This document shows, piece by piece, positions 22,131-33,639 of a DNA stretch of 64,000 bases (position 1 is the first letter of the stretch; each line of letters begins with the position of its first letter). The stretch is taken from contig OX578280.1 of assembly GCA_951217055.1 (NCBI GenBank), forward strand, positions 17,337,394-17,401,393, in the 5' to 3' direction. This DNA comes from Gerris lacustris (taxonomy: Eukaryota > Arthropoda > Insecta > Hemiptera > Gerridae). A program made the translations under genes and the position numbers. The notes under the pieces were generated by a model, which did no database searches, was not told the origin of the DNA, and worked only from the letters and a program-made list of their open reading frames with translations.

Positions 22131-22720
22131 AGGAATATAAACTGCAAAGAGAGGGCTAGTACAGATAAAGAACGATTAGGAGGAAGCGAAGAGAGGAAAA
22201 CCGATTCTAGAAAGGGGAAAAGTTTTACACTGATAAAGAATAAAGTCTGTCGGAGGGAGAAGTGACTAAACGTTTAAAAGGAAGGGAATCGACTTGGTAA
22301 AGGGCTTTCAAGGCGAGTACTGAAGGGAATGTTTTCATCAAGGGACTTACCAAAGGGAGAAGAAGGCAAGGGCTGCATTAATCAAGGGAGGATGCTTAGA
22401 GCTTAAGCTGCCTGCAGGCAGACTTGCCTTTCATTAGATAGAAGCTCAGCGGGCCTCCGGGGGGCTCGTAGCCTCTTATACACCCCTGTGGCTTCAACGG
22501 CAACCGATAACAAATTGCCTCCCTCGCAGACGGAAAAGCGTCCCTTTCCCAACTGTAGCGCCAAATGAGACACCGTAGCCCTTGACCCCCACCACTCTAA
22601 GTTACAAATGGGCACCGTTCATTCTTACTTTTTTTTCTCTTTTAAGGATAAAATAGACCTTAAGGACAGTTGAGGGAGGGTGATATCAAATGAGCCGACG
22701 AATTGCCAGCGGAGTATCTC
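22130..22720. other. GC-richer island 4 (purine-rich then mixed)
   Basis: Purine-rich left half (AGGAAGCGAAGAGAGG, AGGGAGAAGAAGGCAAGGG), then a ~240 bp GC-rich core with CTGCCTGCAGGCAG (22408-22421), CGGGCCTCCGGGGGGCTCG and CAACTGTAGCGCCAAATG. No exon with splice sites was recognised. Confidence 0.35.
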
Positions 22721-22854
22721 TTAAGGGAGGGGAGAAAAAAGAGTATTAGAAAAGCCAGGGATACAATGCGGCGACAAATCAACGGACAAATCGATTTGCA
22801 TTACCACATATTGACAATATTCACAGTGCCAGTAAGACGTTACTTTAAAATATT

Positions 22855-23392
22855 TTGCTTCCGAGCTTACAGAAGGTAACGAAAGCCAAGTCTCCGATTT
22901 CAAAAATTCCCTGACAGAAATCCGTTTCAGACATCAGGGAACATTTTTGGTCTCGTGTCTGACAATCGGTCTGTCCACAATTTCATCTCGAACTAACATA
23001 TATCTAAAAAAATACTCGTCCGATTTTAAGATATTTAGGTGACGGTTCATAATTAGTCTATTGTTCGGTCCCATCTAAGTTTTTACCATCTGTGTCCATT
23101 AGTTTCTCTTCATGAACACCTGTATCTTTATAAGTACTAATCTGATATAAAAAAAATACATTGTCGAATGTAGCCCACAGATGGTTCCATGATAATTTCA
23201 ACCGTCTGCACTCATTCAATTTGGCTAAATTAATAGATACTTTAATTCATGTAAAAAAAGTATTTTCACAGATTTAAGCAAAATAGGGGAAAATTTATTA
23301 AATTAGACAAAAATGGATTGTAATGGCATAACATCAATAAAGTACGTGATACGATGCGAGGAAGCTATGTTCCACACTATAATTGGCAGAAT
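22855..23392 (+). repeat. Interspersed repeat family A, copy 3
   Basis: From TTTTGCTTCCGAGCTTACAG and AAGGTAACGAAAGCC to CGATGCGAGGAAGCTATGTT and AATTGGCAGA. It is an internally diverged, near-complete copy carrying GACATCAGGGAACATTTTTG. Confidence 0.78.
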
Positions 23393-23448
23393 ATTATGAC
23401 ATTAAATTTAGCCTAAAGAAAAAAGTTTAGGGAACTAGTAACTAAAGC

Positions 23449-24059
23449 AGGCCCTACACTATCAATCCGCTTGATCAAAACAGCGTGGTCAAGCTGATTG
23501 ACACGTGCTTCAAGCAGCCTTGGAGCGCATCAAGCACACCATCAATATTTTCATCAACACTCATTTGTAGCGGAGTTTTCGACTTGTGAACTGCTCCTCC
23601 TGGACTGTAGTGAATCAGTATTGTTTAGATACCATGGTTTCGAATTAGGATTTGGGGTTTCTCATCTTGACAGTTGTTCCTCTCAACCGGAAAAAAAAGA
23701 TCCAGAGGAAACGCTGTTAGTCAAAGGAGCGCGAAACTTTCCACAACTCCGGACAACCACGATATAAATCAATGAGGAGGCTAATAAATTCTCGATCGGC
23801 ATAATCATAGTAGTCCGAACCTTCGGAAGCAAGCGGACGCTCCATCGCTGGTGTCGAGCACAATTGACTGACGGAATGCTTGATCAAAATTGCTCTAGAC
23901 TATCAAGCGCTTCGTCCAGCCGCTTGAGTCATTCAAACTTTCCATCAATCACCATCAAGGCTTGACTCAAGCGTCTAACAGGTTCCTAGACTACCAATCA
24001 ACAACGACAACATCGCTTGACGCGCTGTATTTCGCTAGCAGATTGATAGTGGAGGGCCT
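23449..24059. mobile_element. Harbinger-like transposon, non-autonomous
   Basis: A 611 bp element bounded by AGGCCCTACACTATCAATC and the inverse of GATTGATAGTGGAGGGCCT. Subterminal CAAGCG / CGCTTGA words recur many times near both ends (TTGATCAA, CTTGAC, TCAAGC), giving repeated binding-site-like motifs. It carries a broken minus-strand MADF-like frame (23845..23717), which is typical cargo of PIF/Harbinger elements. The target duplication is not clear, so superfamily assignment is probable rather than certain. Confidence 0.65.
23717..23845 (-). pseudogene. MADF-like domain fragment, prematurely stopped
   Basis: From ATG at 23845 the minus strand encodes 42 residues including Y-A-D-R-E-F-I-S-L-L-I-D-L-Y-R and G-C-P-E-L-W-K-V-S-R. 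The pattern F-I-x-L-I-x-x-Y-x-x-x-P-x-L-W is the first helix and loop of MADF/Myb-SANT-like DNA-binding domains, the accessory protein of PIF/Harbinger transposons. It stops after S-F-D, well short of the ~85 residues of a MADF domain; no A-W helix-2 motif follows in any frame. Likely an internal-deletion relic. Confidence 0.6.
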
Positions 24060-24619
24060 ACTTAACTAAATTATCACCTAAACTGTTTCATCTTGATAAC
24101 TAAAAATAAATATATTTATTGTTAAACAGCTTTACTCTTAATAAGAGAAATTAATGTTCAAAATTTTACCGTATAGTAATTTTAATGTTAATTAATTTTT
24201 TATGTTTAAAAAAAAAAAGTTTGTTTAATTTATATTTTTTCCGACCAGAAGAAACACAACATAACCGTTCACATCAAAACAAGCCGGTGGGATCAGTCAG
24301 TTAATAGATTCACCCGATTTGGTCATCAGTGTGAGACGCATGTCTCCCCTTTCTGGGAATCGGGCCAGATGTGTCGGTATAAGATCATCGTTTCAGACAA
24401 GCATTCTTGCCTGTTGTAAAGTGTATTATTGTAATTTGTTTGTACCAACTGCCAATTTTGCGGAAATATTAGCTGGATCATAATGTACAAATATATACCT
24501 AGAATTTTCTTCTTAATTATATGATTATAGGATTATCTGCGGCAAACCCAGGATTTTTGTCAGGTGACTGGAACCCAAACCGTCCGTTAAAGGAGGTTAT
24601 TAGCCCGTATAAAGAAAAG
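24060..24619. other. AT-rich spacer with a short GC-richer patch
   Basis: 24240-24400 is less AT-rich (ACAAGCCGGTGGGATC, CTGGGAATCGGGCCAG). No gene recognised. Confidence 0.35.
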
Positions 24620-25121
24620 TATATTTTTCCGAGGTAGGCTGTGAAATAGTAACTTCAGAGTCTAAAAAACGTAGCTAAAATCCATTTTTTCATTACGTGG
24701 ACTTAAAAATATATTTTTATTACTCATAAACTGTATTGCATTTTTTTTACATCGGGTAAGTTATCAAAAGTGCCGTTTTTAGCGCTGCAATCAATTTGAC
24801 ATGCTTCTTAGTACGATTAAAATCCACTAGATTTCAATGCGTTTTATCTTTTTTTTTTATAGTGAAACCTCTTTTAGGTTTCTTTCTTAAATTGTTTTTT
24901 GTTTGCTATCAAAATATTTTTTTTTCGTATGTTACGCTCTGTTTTTATTTAATAAAAGTTTTTCATTGTCTGCTACCTCGGAAAAAATAGCATATGCTAC
25001 ACGACTGTGAAGTGTTATTTCTTTACCTTGGCAATATTTAATGTCTCGCTTCGCTCGACAGTAAATATAATTGCCGCGGTAAATAAAAAACACTCACTTT
25101 ACAGTCTAGTAACATAATATA
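24620..25121. mobile_element. Nested-palindrome element, family E copy 1
   Basis: Two foldback modules in series. The first runs from TATTTTTCCGAGGTAGGC (24621) to its inverse CTACCTCGGAAAAAATA (24973). The second, 24990-25121, folds as ACTGTGAAGTG..CTTTACC against GGTAAA..ACTTTACAGT. At its centre is a hairpin built on TGTCTCGCTTCGCTCGACA. A second copy is at 61629..62152. No coding frame. Probably a foldback/MITE-type element. Confidence 0.72.
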
Positions 25122-26490
25122 CAATTTTGTTTTTGTTTTATGACTTGTAAGTATTAAAAAATATAGTTTCATCGTTTTCCTCACAAGTATGTCGTATATG
25201 TAATTGTAAAAAGTATTTATATTTCCTTTAGGGGCTCTAAGGGGGGCCCATCCGTGGGTGCCACTGAGGATTATAATTACGAAAAAGACTTTTGACTTTT
25301 AGTTAAGTCCTTTGTAAATAATTTGATTAATTTTAGTTAATTCATATTTTGTTTCTCTTTGAATGAAATTAAAGCGAAAAATACTTTCAACTTTAGTAAG
25401 ATCAATTTGCTCGTTTAAATAATTAAATTTTACTTTAGAAATTTTATTTAATCTTGAAACAAATAAAACAATTTTAATTTTGACTTAGGATCAAATAAAA
25501 AACAAACCATTACAATGTATACTTATACTCATTTTTAAAACTTATTTGCTCGTTCAACATAAAATAAAACAACTAAAAACCGAATAATAATTCTTTTTAT
25601 ATCTTTAAAACATAATCCATTTAAATTTCATTCTAACTCTAAAAAAAAGTGGTATTTAATGTTAAACGAAGAGTCGGGTTTTAATTCAGTCTAGTTTCTT
25701 AGGACCTGAATGTAATTACGTCTTAGTCTCTCAAACCCTCAGACGGATGTAATTAAAAAAAAAGTAAAAAGAACTTCTCCCACTCCACTCTCTCGAAGTT
25801 CCTTTTGATAAATTTCGTCCTTTTTTTTTAGGGATAGAAAAAAAAAATCCTCGTTTCTCACCAGAAAATGTCGCGAATTACAACAAAAAGAGAAAATTGT
25901 AATGTCAAAAAAAGCTACCCTCCTCATTTTTTTTTTACTCCAAAATTAAGTTGAAAAATAAAAAAAAGATTTTTCTTTTTCCACTGCCACTTCTCCTCTC
26001 CTTTAAGAATATTCTACAGGGGGGGAAAAAAAGAAGGAAATGTAATGAATTGAATATTAAGTTGGTGCTGGGAATTTATTAAAAGTAAAACCACCGATTT
26101 TAGAGAACAAAAAATTGTGTTTGATCATTATTCAAGAAAACAATGAATAATGAAAGGATATTTTTTATTTATAAGGTCAAGTTAAATTGCTACATAGTTG
26201 GGGATGATGGATTTTTTAGAACAATTATAAGGATTTTATTTTATTACGTTTCTTAATTTTTTAGTAACAAATTGTAATAAATCGATTTTCAGTTTGAGAT
26301 TTTACCTTTCATTTCGAATTAGAAATAGTAAACTTCATTAATATTTCTCCTAAATTGGAGGATCAATGAAGGTTATTTTAAAGGATTAGAAGATACTATC
26401 TCTCCAAATAAAAATGTACTTTTTATTTATCAATGAAGCAGCTTTCAACCTAGTAAGGACATCAGTAATGATTGCAGAAGATCTAGAATC
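25122..26490. other. AT-rich stretch, nothing recognised
   Basis: Includes GGGGCTCTAAGGGGGGCCCA at 25231-25250 and scattered poly-A runs. No gene or repeat boundary was seen. Confidence 0.4.
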
Positions 26491-26506
26491 TAGTCTTACT
26501 TTAGTC

Positions 26507-26995
26507 TCCGACATGAAGTAGACTCACCTTTCACAAATTATTTTCAGAATTAAGTGTTGCAGCACTTCTTTAGATTGTTAATCCCCTTATAAAAGAACAG
26601 AAGGGATTAACAATCTTAAGAGGGTGTACGGTTCTTCTTTAGACTGTTACCCCCCTTACTTATAAAAACAGAAGTGTGATATTCCTCCTTCTCCGACATG
26701 AAGTAGACTCACCTTTCACTAATTATTTTCAGAATTAAGTGTTGCAACACTTCTTTAGATTGTTAATCCCCTTATAAAAGAACAGAAGGGAGTAACAATC
26801 TAAAGAAGGTGTACGGAATGTTCTTCTTTAGACTGTTACTCCCCCCCATGAAAACAGAAGGGAGTAACAATCTAAAGAAGGTGTACGGAATGTTCTTCTT
26901 TAGACTGTTACCCCCTTACTTATAAAAACAGAAGTGTGATATCCCATTGTCCCGAAGTACATTGGACTAAACATCCCTTTGTCTTAATAGTTATT
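26507..26995. mobile_element. Family F palindromic MITE, tandemly duplicated array
   Basis: Contains alternating CTTCTTTAGATTGTTA.TCCCC and its inverse GGGAGTAACAATCTAAAGAAG. A unit starting CTCCGACATGAAGTAGACTC is repeated exactly 184 bp apart (26507 and 26691). Within 26790-26930 a ~68 bp subunit ending GGTGTACGGAATGTTCTTCT is repeated again. Each subunit can fold into a hairpin. The right part (CATTGGACTAAACATCCCTT, TGTCTTAATAGTTATTTAG) is the usual family F tail. Non-coding. Confidence 0.8.
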
Positions 26996-27118
26996 TAGAC
27001 CAAGGAATGTATAAATAATTATGCCAATTTATATTCTAAATAAATTGGTTGTGCGTGATGTCTCATGTAAAAAGGGTTTCGTTGGTATGGTGAACATGAA
27101 ATTAGTTATATAAGGAGA

Positions 27119-27136
27119 AGGGGGGGGGGGGGGGGC
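27119..27136. repeat. Poly-G tract
   Basis: About 17 consecutive G in a strongly AT-rich context. See also 44843, 48838, 51961, 55727 and 56966. Confidence 0.9.
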
Positions 27137-27204
27137 ACGCAAAATTTTGATGTTATTCGACAAAATGGCGTGGATAAAGCAAGCAATTTCCTTAAGTGTT
27201 TACT

Positions 27205-27470
27205 CTTCGGCACTTCTCTAGACTGTTACTCCCCTTGTCCAAAAGTACATTGGACTGAACATAAAATAATAAATAAAAAGTGTGCAATGGATGAAAATGT
27301 ATATTTTCTCCCTACTGGAGATAAAATATTGTATGTATCTTCCTCGGCTGCGCCTCGGGAGCTAATTATCGATATTCCCTCGGCTCCGCCTCGGGATTTA
27401 GAGACCATGGTTCCTTCGCCTCAAGAACCAACTTTTTCGCTCAAGGAATAATGGCTTACTTTACTCCCTA
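27205..27470. repeat. Family F fragment fused to CCTCGG-repeat segment
   Basis: 27205-27265 is a family F fragment (CGGCACTTCTCTAGACTGTT, AAAAGTACATTGGACTGAAC). 27341-27435 has CCTCGGCTGCGCCTCGGGA and CCCTCGGCTCCGCCTCGGG, 37 bp apart, then related CCTTCGCCTCAAGAACC. A related style of sequence is at 53425-53530 (TGCCTCGACTTCGCC). The plus frame from 27170 spans both parts and is not considered coding. Confidence 0.55.
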
Positions 27471-28600
27471 GGTGCATAAATAACTATTATTTTTAACTAT
27501 TTGACTCTTTTAGACATTCAAAATCTGATTTTACTTCGATATCTGGAATCATAAGGCAATAATTTAAATTTTTGGACTGACCAAAGAAAAGCTTACTTCG
27601 ACATATATCTAACTTTTAAAGAGTTGAATGAGTTCAAAACTTTGAAATATTATATTTAATATGATTTCGAATTTATATTAAGCTTATTTATATTTGTTTC
27701 AGAAAATAGATCGTGCAGGAGAAATGCCGCAAATTAGTCAAAAGTCAGTTATGAACTTCATATGAAGATCATGTGAGATTTTCATCCTTCATATTAATTG
27801 TAAGTGATTTTTCAGTGTTCTTGTTAAATTTTATTCTTCATTTAATATATAATTCAATACATAAAATATTTAAGGGTTTATCGTGTTAATATTTCATTAA
27901 TATATTATTTTATTAGGTGTCGCTCTTTTATATAATTCCATTTCTTTGTGTTCTCTCTTAAATTATTTAATGTTTCTTTGTTGAATTGTTTTTCTATTTG
28001 CTCTCTTTATAAGGGAAGTTTAGAAATATTTGTTCATTATTTCGTATATTTTCGTTGAATTTCATGTTTAAAATATTATTTTAATCATGCTTAGGGAATA
28101 ATAAATGAAATCGTTAAATAATTACTATTACTACAAAAACACTAACACATTTTTGTATTAGAACGCAACGTAAGAAACGGAAGTTTTTACTCAGTATCGG
28201 GATACTTCATTAATAAATAATAACGTTAACTTTTCTTTCAAAGTTAAACGTTCTTTAAAATAAGGTATCAGAAAAATCTATCGTTTTTGCTGAGATGATT
28301 CAACCGTAGAAGCTTACGCATTTGTTATTTATTTTACACAAATATTTTAATGATGCAATAAATATATTTATTCCATTATTTGATATAAAAATGGTTTTAA
28401 AGAATCCTGCTTTAAAAAAGAACAATGAGGTATTTCATTAGTTATATATTTTTTGTTTATTGTTAGTAATCCCAATTTTGAAATTAGGTACAACAATACC
28501 ACTGGGGGGGTGAAAGTATGTTGTAACGGAACATATTTTGTACAATGAATAAAGAAAAGGGAGGCTCCATTAAATTGAGGGACTAAATAGGGTCAATGGA
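27471..28600. other. AT-rich stretch, nothing recognised
   Basis: Over 1 kb of AT-rich DNA; no repeat ends or exons recognised. Confidence 0.4.
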
Positions 28601-29065
28601 GATTTTCTGGAACGGGGTATAAAATCCTGCGAGTAATTGGACTCGGGGTGGAATAAGAGGTGGGGGTAGGAATGCCAGGCATATTGGTTTGTTTAAAATT
28701 ACCCCCTTCTCTTTTACTATATAGGTATATAACGGAGGTGGCGCTGCGTTGCGGAAAAGGTCGGTAATACTCTAAACCCCGGCGGAAGAGCGGTTGTTGT
28801 CGAGGGGGGATGAGGTAGTAGACGGGAAAACCCTACCCCCTCCCTTTTTAACACAGGCACGGATTTAATTAATTTCTGGCGGGTAAAACCGAGTGAGAGA
28901 GGGAAAACGAGGATGAAAGTGCGGGAACTCTTTTCACACTGAGTGATAAAGGAAGAGCGAGAGAAATGCTGAAATGTTTTATAAAAACCCGAGGCAACAG
29001 CTCCCAGAGAGCAAGTTAACTTAGCAAGGCAATAAAAGATAAAAAAAAACATGCTTCCTCTAACT
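28600..29065. other. GC-richer island 5 with long minus open frame
   Basis: Contains GGGTATAAAATCC, GGTGGCGCTGCGTTGCGG and CCCCGGCGGAAGAGCGG. The minus strand is open for 111 codons (29052..28717), but it has no splice sites or domain and its content follows the purine bias of the plus strand, so it is not called a gene. GGGGTATAAAATCC (28615-28628) would suit a TATA box on the plus strand. Confidence 0.35.
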
Positions 29066-30178
29066 ACCTTCTAACCACGTGCGACTGAGAGAAAACATTA
29101 TGAGAAAGAATCAACAGTTTAAAAACTCAAAATTATCATATATCTCTATAATTTCTTTTAGAGTTACCACCCCACACTTTTAATAAATCAAATTAAATCG
29201 CCGATGTTACTATACGACGTATAAAGAGAACGAAACAATAAAATTATGAGTATTAAATTGAAATAATAGAGAATACAGGAAAACAATGCCATTTGAATTC
29301 TAAATAAAAAAAAACGTAAAATCAAATTATCTTTTAATTTTAAATTTATTTGTATTACCTATTTAATATTTTGATACCTAATTAGAATGATTAATTCAAT
29401 TTTTTAATCCCCCCTCCCCTTTTTATCAAAACACTTCGCTATATCATTATATTTTCACCACGGTAACGAGATATTATTGCAGATGAATAAAATTAATGAG
29501 AATAGATTGTAAAAATATTTCTGATATGTCTGCATTTAATTTGTTACAAAGTATGTATAGGTATATCAAACTAAATAATTCAATATTAATTAAACCATGG
29601 TCATAACCTAGGATGGATAGTATTGTCTGTCAAATAGCCCACATTGAAGTAAATAAAAGTAAGTTCAAACAAATCGGACAAATATTAACTACGTTTTTGA
29701 AACAAGCGTGAAGCATTTCTGATATGTGGACACTAGTTACTCATTCTCTCATAGCATGCTTTAAATGCTGAATCGATCAATTGATTAATTTAACAGATCA
29801 TTTGATTAAATGTACTAAATATTTGATACCAAATTATTATACCTAATTATATTATACTGGTCACTAGTCATTTTTTCAGAGAGTAAAAATAGCGTATAAA
29901 ATAAATCTATTAAAAGATAATGGTTGACCATTCATTTTCAGGATCGTATCATTTCGATCAATCTAAAATTAGAAGCTTAAAGTTGGACTGGATCAACTAT
30001 CCCGATGCGATCATTAGTACGAAACGTATTCCAACTCTTAATTTAGGAATTGAATCAGATATTTATGATAGTGTTTGGACAGTAGGATACGCTACGCAGT
30101 CTCATTTTTTATCGGACGATTGTCCGAAAGAAGGAAGCTTGTAGTCAAGATATGATTACATATTGTTAAAATCAATGT

Positions 30179-30181
<3 letters not shown>
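29066..30181. other. AT-rich stretch, nothing recognised
   Basis: No repeat boundary, exon or RNA recognised; the plus frame at 29920-30144 lacks supporting features. Confidence 0.4.

Positions 30182-30257
<76 letters not shown>
30182..30257. repeat. (AT)n microsatellite
   Basis: About 76 bp of uninterrupted TA dinucleotides; self-complementary and probably length-variable. Confidence 0.97.
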
Positions 30258-30258
<1 letters not shown>

Positions 30259-30599
30259 CACGACAATTTTTAAGAACAATGAGGTCATAGTTTTTATAAT
30301 TTAACCGATACGTAGTTACGTAAAAACACAAATTCACTCTAATTTCTTATAAATTATCGGTAAATTAGCCTCTATTATCACTGTCATTTGGGATAAGGTG
30401 ATGGTAGCTTGGCTTTTATAACGAAGAAAAAGTGAAACAAGACTAAGTATAGATTTATTAATGAAGTAAAACTACTGTTTAATTTAAAGCAGAAGATAAA
30501 TGCAGGGCTAGAAAAGCGAAACGAAAACTTAGATCGAACCATCTAAAACAAACTCCTCGATAAATATAGAAAAGAACGACCTCGTTATGACACTATTAA

Positions 30600-31460
30600 C
30601 TAAACAATTTAGCGAAATAGAAGGCGAAGAGGGGCTTGAGAATCGATGAAACGCCCTTTTAGAAAGGGCTTTTGAAATAAAGTCTACCCTCGAACGGCTT
30701 TTAGAAGGACTTAGTCAAGGGAAATAGGAAGAGCTTTATCAATAGCTCTTGTTAATTATTTAAGGGTTAGGGTATTAGAGTCGCGGTAGAGGGCGATTTC
30801 AGAAACCTTTTCGGTAATAAGGGAACGGTTTATCTTGACTAAACTGACAGTCGTGTTGTCCGCAGGCAAATCGATATTTTAAAGGGTCGACTGTCTGGTG
30901 AGAGCGACGAGACGCTTTGAATTAAACCCTAAAACTCTTAGGAGAAGGAAAACGGGGCTCTCCTATCCGGCGATACTACTTCCGCGGTTTTCAGATGGAA
31001 ATCCTCTGAGAAGGCCCAAGGGTTTTCGAGAAAAGCACTTCCTGAGATTAGGGTTAAATCCGTGAAACGACCTCCCTAACAATAATAGGCTCTTGGGCTT
31101 GAAACCTAAGGGTCCGCTGACGGAGGTGCTCCTCGACCCACCTCCACTTTCCCGCAATTCCACACTATCAACTTTTTATAAAGAAAATAGAGAAGATTTT
31201 TTTCCACACGTTTTGCTCCCCTATACGAAAGTGTTGGCCATTTCTGTTCCGACTGTAATCTCCTACATCCCTCCCGTACCCGACTTATCAAGTTTACAGT
31301 TGAAAGAACATTGGAAAATCCGACACGGTCCACCAATCTTTGTTAACTTCTGTCAAAATGCTTTCAAAATGAAAAATATCCCTTTATGCCAGAGTAAAAA
31401 AGTGTCATCATGTTACAATTTATCTGACGAAGAGACTGCACCGGATCGTCAGATTTAATT
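30600..31460. other. GC-richer island 6 with open frame
   Basis: Long island of mixed composition. The plus strand is open from about 31093 to 31458 (~120 codons), but the first codon is TTG, not ATG. No domain was recognised, and an antisense frame overlaps it. It contains GACGAGACGC and GGGTCGACTGTCTGGTGAGA. Regulatory or non-coding; weak coding possibility. Confidence 0.35.
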
Positions 31461-31861
31461 TCGGTTTGTTTTAAAATAGATTTTTTCGGAGAGTGAGGTT
31501 CTTATCTATGTTTATCTTTAAAAGTTAAAACATTTTTACACGTAGGTTAGAGTCATTCATGTAAAATCTAAACCATTTATTATTTATTGTACTGGACATA
31601 CTATGAAAAACTTTTAAAATGTTTATAGTTCATTCAATTGACTAAGCCTTCTCGAATATTAAGAAGTATAGTTAAAGTAACGATAATAATATTTTAAATT
31701 GTAAAAATAAAAAGTCTGCCAATTAGTATGAAATACAGCTGAAATACACCCCGCGTTCTATTTTTAAACTTGTATGCTTTTAAAACCTATTATTGTCAAA
31801 TTTATTTAATTCCATACCTCCCACTTTTTAAATGAATTAAAGTATCATTTTAGCAAGATTT
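31461..31861. other. AT-rich spacer
   Basis: No feature recognised. Confidence 0.4.
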
Positions 31862-32275
31862 AAAGACTGTAGACGGTTGAAATGAATATGGCGATATCTG
31901 CTCTACTTTCGACAAACCATCCAGAATTCTTCAAAATCATATGCGTACACTTTTGAAGATATATGTGTAAAGAAATTTTTGTTTGTGAGCATGTGAAAGC
32001 GAAACAAATGGGCGTAGAAGGTTAAAACTTATATGGGACCAAAAATGGTCTAATTATGGCCTACCATCCAAATTTTATTAAAATCGGACCAATCGTTTTA
32101 AAGATATGTTCATTAACAAAAAAATAGAGCGACAGACAGACACGAAACCAAAAATGTTCCCTGATGTCTGAAACGTATTCTGTCTTAGAATTTTTGAAAT
32201 CGGATACATAAATTATTTTCGTTTTTCAGAACGATCATTCGTATCCTTCGGTAAGCTCGGAAGCAAAACCTATGT
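31862..32275 (-). repeat. Interspersed repeat family A, copy 4 (inverted)
   Basis: Well-preserved left half of family A in inverse orientation, ending CGGTAAGCTCGGAAGCAAAA. It includes the inverse of GACATCAGGGAACATTTTTG, the GTCTGTCTGTC tract and the CCCATTTGTTTCGCTTTCAC block. The right-hand end of the element is missing. Confidence 0.78.
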
Positions 32276-33206
32276 AAAGGAAGTCAGGTTCACTTTTAAT
32301 ATCTAGTATAGTAATTAAAACCACCAACAGACTACGTATAAAATTATATCATTTTATGCATTTTTTTTTTTTTAATCTTGTTAAATGAAATATGACTCTA
32401 AGGCATGTTCAATATCAATATTACAAGGCTTTCCTTTATTCTTCATCCGGGCATTCCATTCAGTTATACTTTTTCCACCTAGATTCCGCTCTCATTGTAA
32501 TCAAGCTCTTTTAAAAAGAGGATATACATCATACATGTATATATAAACTAACATCTCCACGGGAGGTAAGGATAGGATTGGCTATTAATTACATTACATC
32601 GTTATAAAAAAAAAAAAACTCTTTAAAGTGGCCAACTAACAAGAACATAACTGACTACTGAAACTATATAAGGTTATAAGGACATGTAATAGAAGTTTCA
32701 TTAAGTTTCAAGTCAAGGCATATAAGAGACATGATATCAGCTCCCACGGTATGACCTTACATCCCATCAGGCCCAAGTTAATTCCACCCGATTTGAACTG
32801 AACTAGTCAGCTGATATACAATCCCCTTGTATACCTCACAAGAAGTTAACGCTTCTCTTACTGTCTGGCCTTTCATTCATAAACTACCTTCTACAACTAA
32901 CTTAAGTATCATTTCCTAATACAATTATGATACTCGATACTCCTGAAGAAAGTTTTTTTTTAATTTTTTGCTGACACCAAACTTTAAATTTTTATGATGC
33001 ACTTTTACAGACCTTGAATAGTCTATTAAAATATTTACAAAAAATGCTTATTTACAAGGTCTTTTGATATAGACGTGAAAATAATTTTTATAGTATATAA
33101 ACAATAATTAAGACAGTTAACAGTTATACAATGTAATTCAAGGTAGAACTTTATCTATTTGCTTTCTATTTCCTAAATTTATTTAATGTTACGCACAATT
33201 TGTTAT
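32276..33206. other. AT-rich spacer
   Basis: Poly-T/A runs near 32362 and 32610; no gene or repeat end recognised. Confidence 0.4.
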
Positions 33207-33336
33207 TTTGCTTCCGAGCATACCGAAGGTAACGGAAGCTAATAAAATCAATAAATTACGTGATAGGATAAAATCAGTATAAAGTACGTGATAGGATGCG
33301 AGGAAGCTATTTGCTACACCAATTAGCAGGCTATTT
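33207..33336 (+). repeat. Family A, internally deleted 130 bp copy
   Basis: The left-end hairpin (GCTTCCGAGCATACCGAAGG, TAACGGAAGC) is followed almost directly by the right end (ATGCGAGGAAGCTATTTGCT, ACACCAATTAGCAG), with ATAAA.TACGTGATAGGAT duplicated between. This defines both ends of family A and shows that it can survive as a minimal end-to-end form. Confidence 0.75.
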
Positions 33337-33399
33337 TTACGTATTTTCTGTATTTCATCATTTAGGCTATTATTCAATCCTTTCATCCTGTTTCTTTTA

Positions 33400-33535
33400 C
33401 AAAAGCATAAAGCCCCCTTTCACACGCTCGATGTTCATCGGGATTTCACCGCAGGGATTTTTCGCCTCGGGGTTTTTGTCCTGCTCGTCTAGACGGTTTT
33501 ACACAGTGTTCACTCAGGAAATCGATATCTTGTCT
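33400..33535. mobile_element. Possible Harbinger-type end
   Basis: GCCCCCTTTCACACGCTCGA followed by a GC-richer stretch (TTTTCGCCTCGGGG, CTCGTCTAGACGG). GGCCC-TTTCACACG-like termini are common for PIF/Harbinger MITEs. No inverse end was found, so this is weak. Confidence 0.3.
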
Positions 33536-33639
33536 ATTTAGCAAATGGACATATATATGCGAAATGGTTTAACAAGAAAATGAATATTATTTCTGCAAAA
33601 TATCAGTCAGTTTATTTGCTTCCTTCTTTCAGTAGAAAG

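Noticed and set aside
26507..26995. CRISPR-like array of regularly spaced repeats
   Set aside because: Repeats are palindromic MITE arms with no unique spacers of constant length, in an animal-type genome.
28717..29052. 111-codon minus-strand frame
   Set aside because: It lies in a strand-biased GC island. Residue content is low-information and there is no domain or splice context.
30092..30337. Frames rich in alternating I-Y across (AT)n tracts (also 34672-34932 and 46840-47106)
   Set aside because: They are translations of microsatellites.
31093..31458. Longest open frame of the window (about 120 codons, plus strand) in a GC island
   Set aside because: The first codon is TTG, no domain or splice signals are seen, and an overlapping antisense frame is also open. 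Composition alone can explain it.
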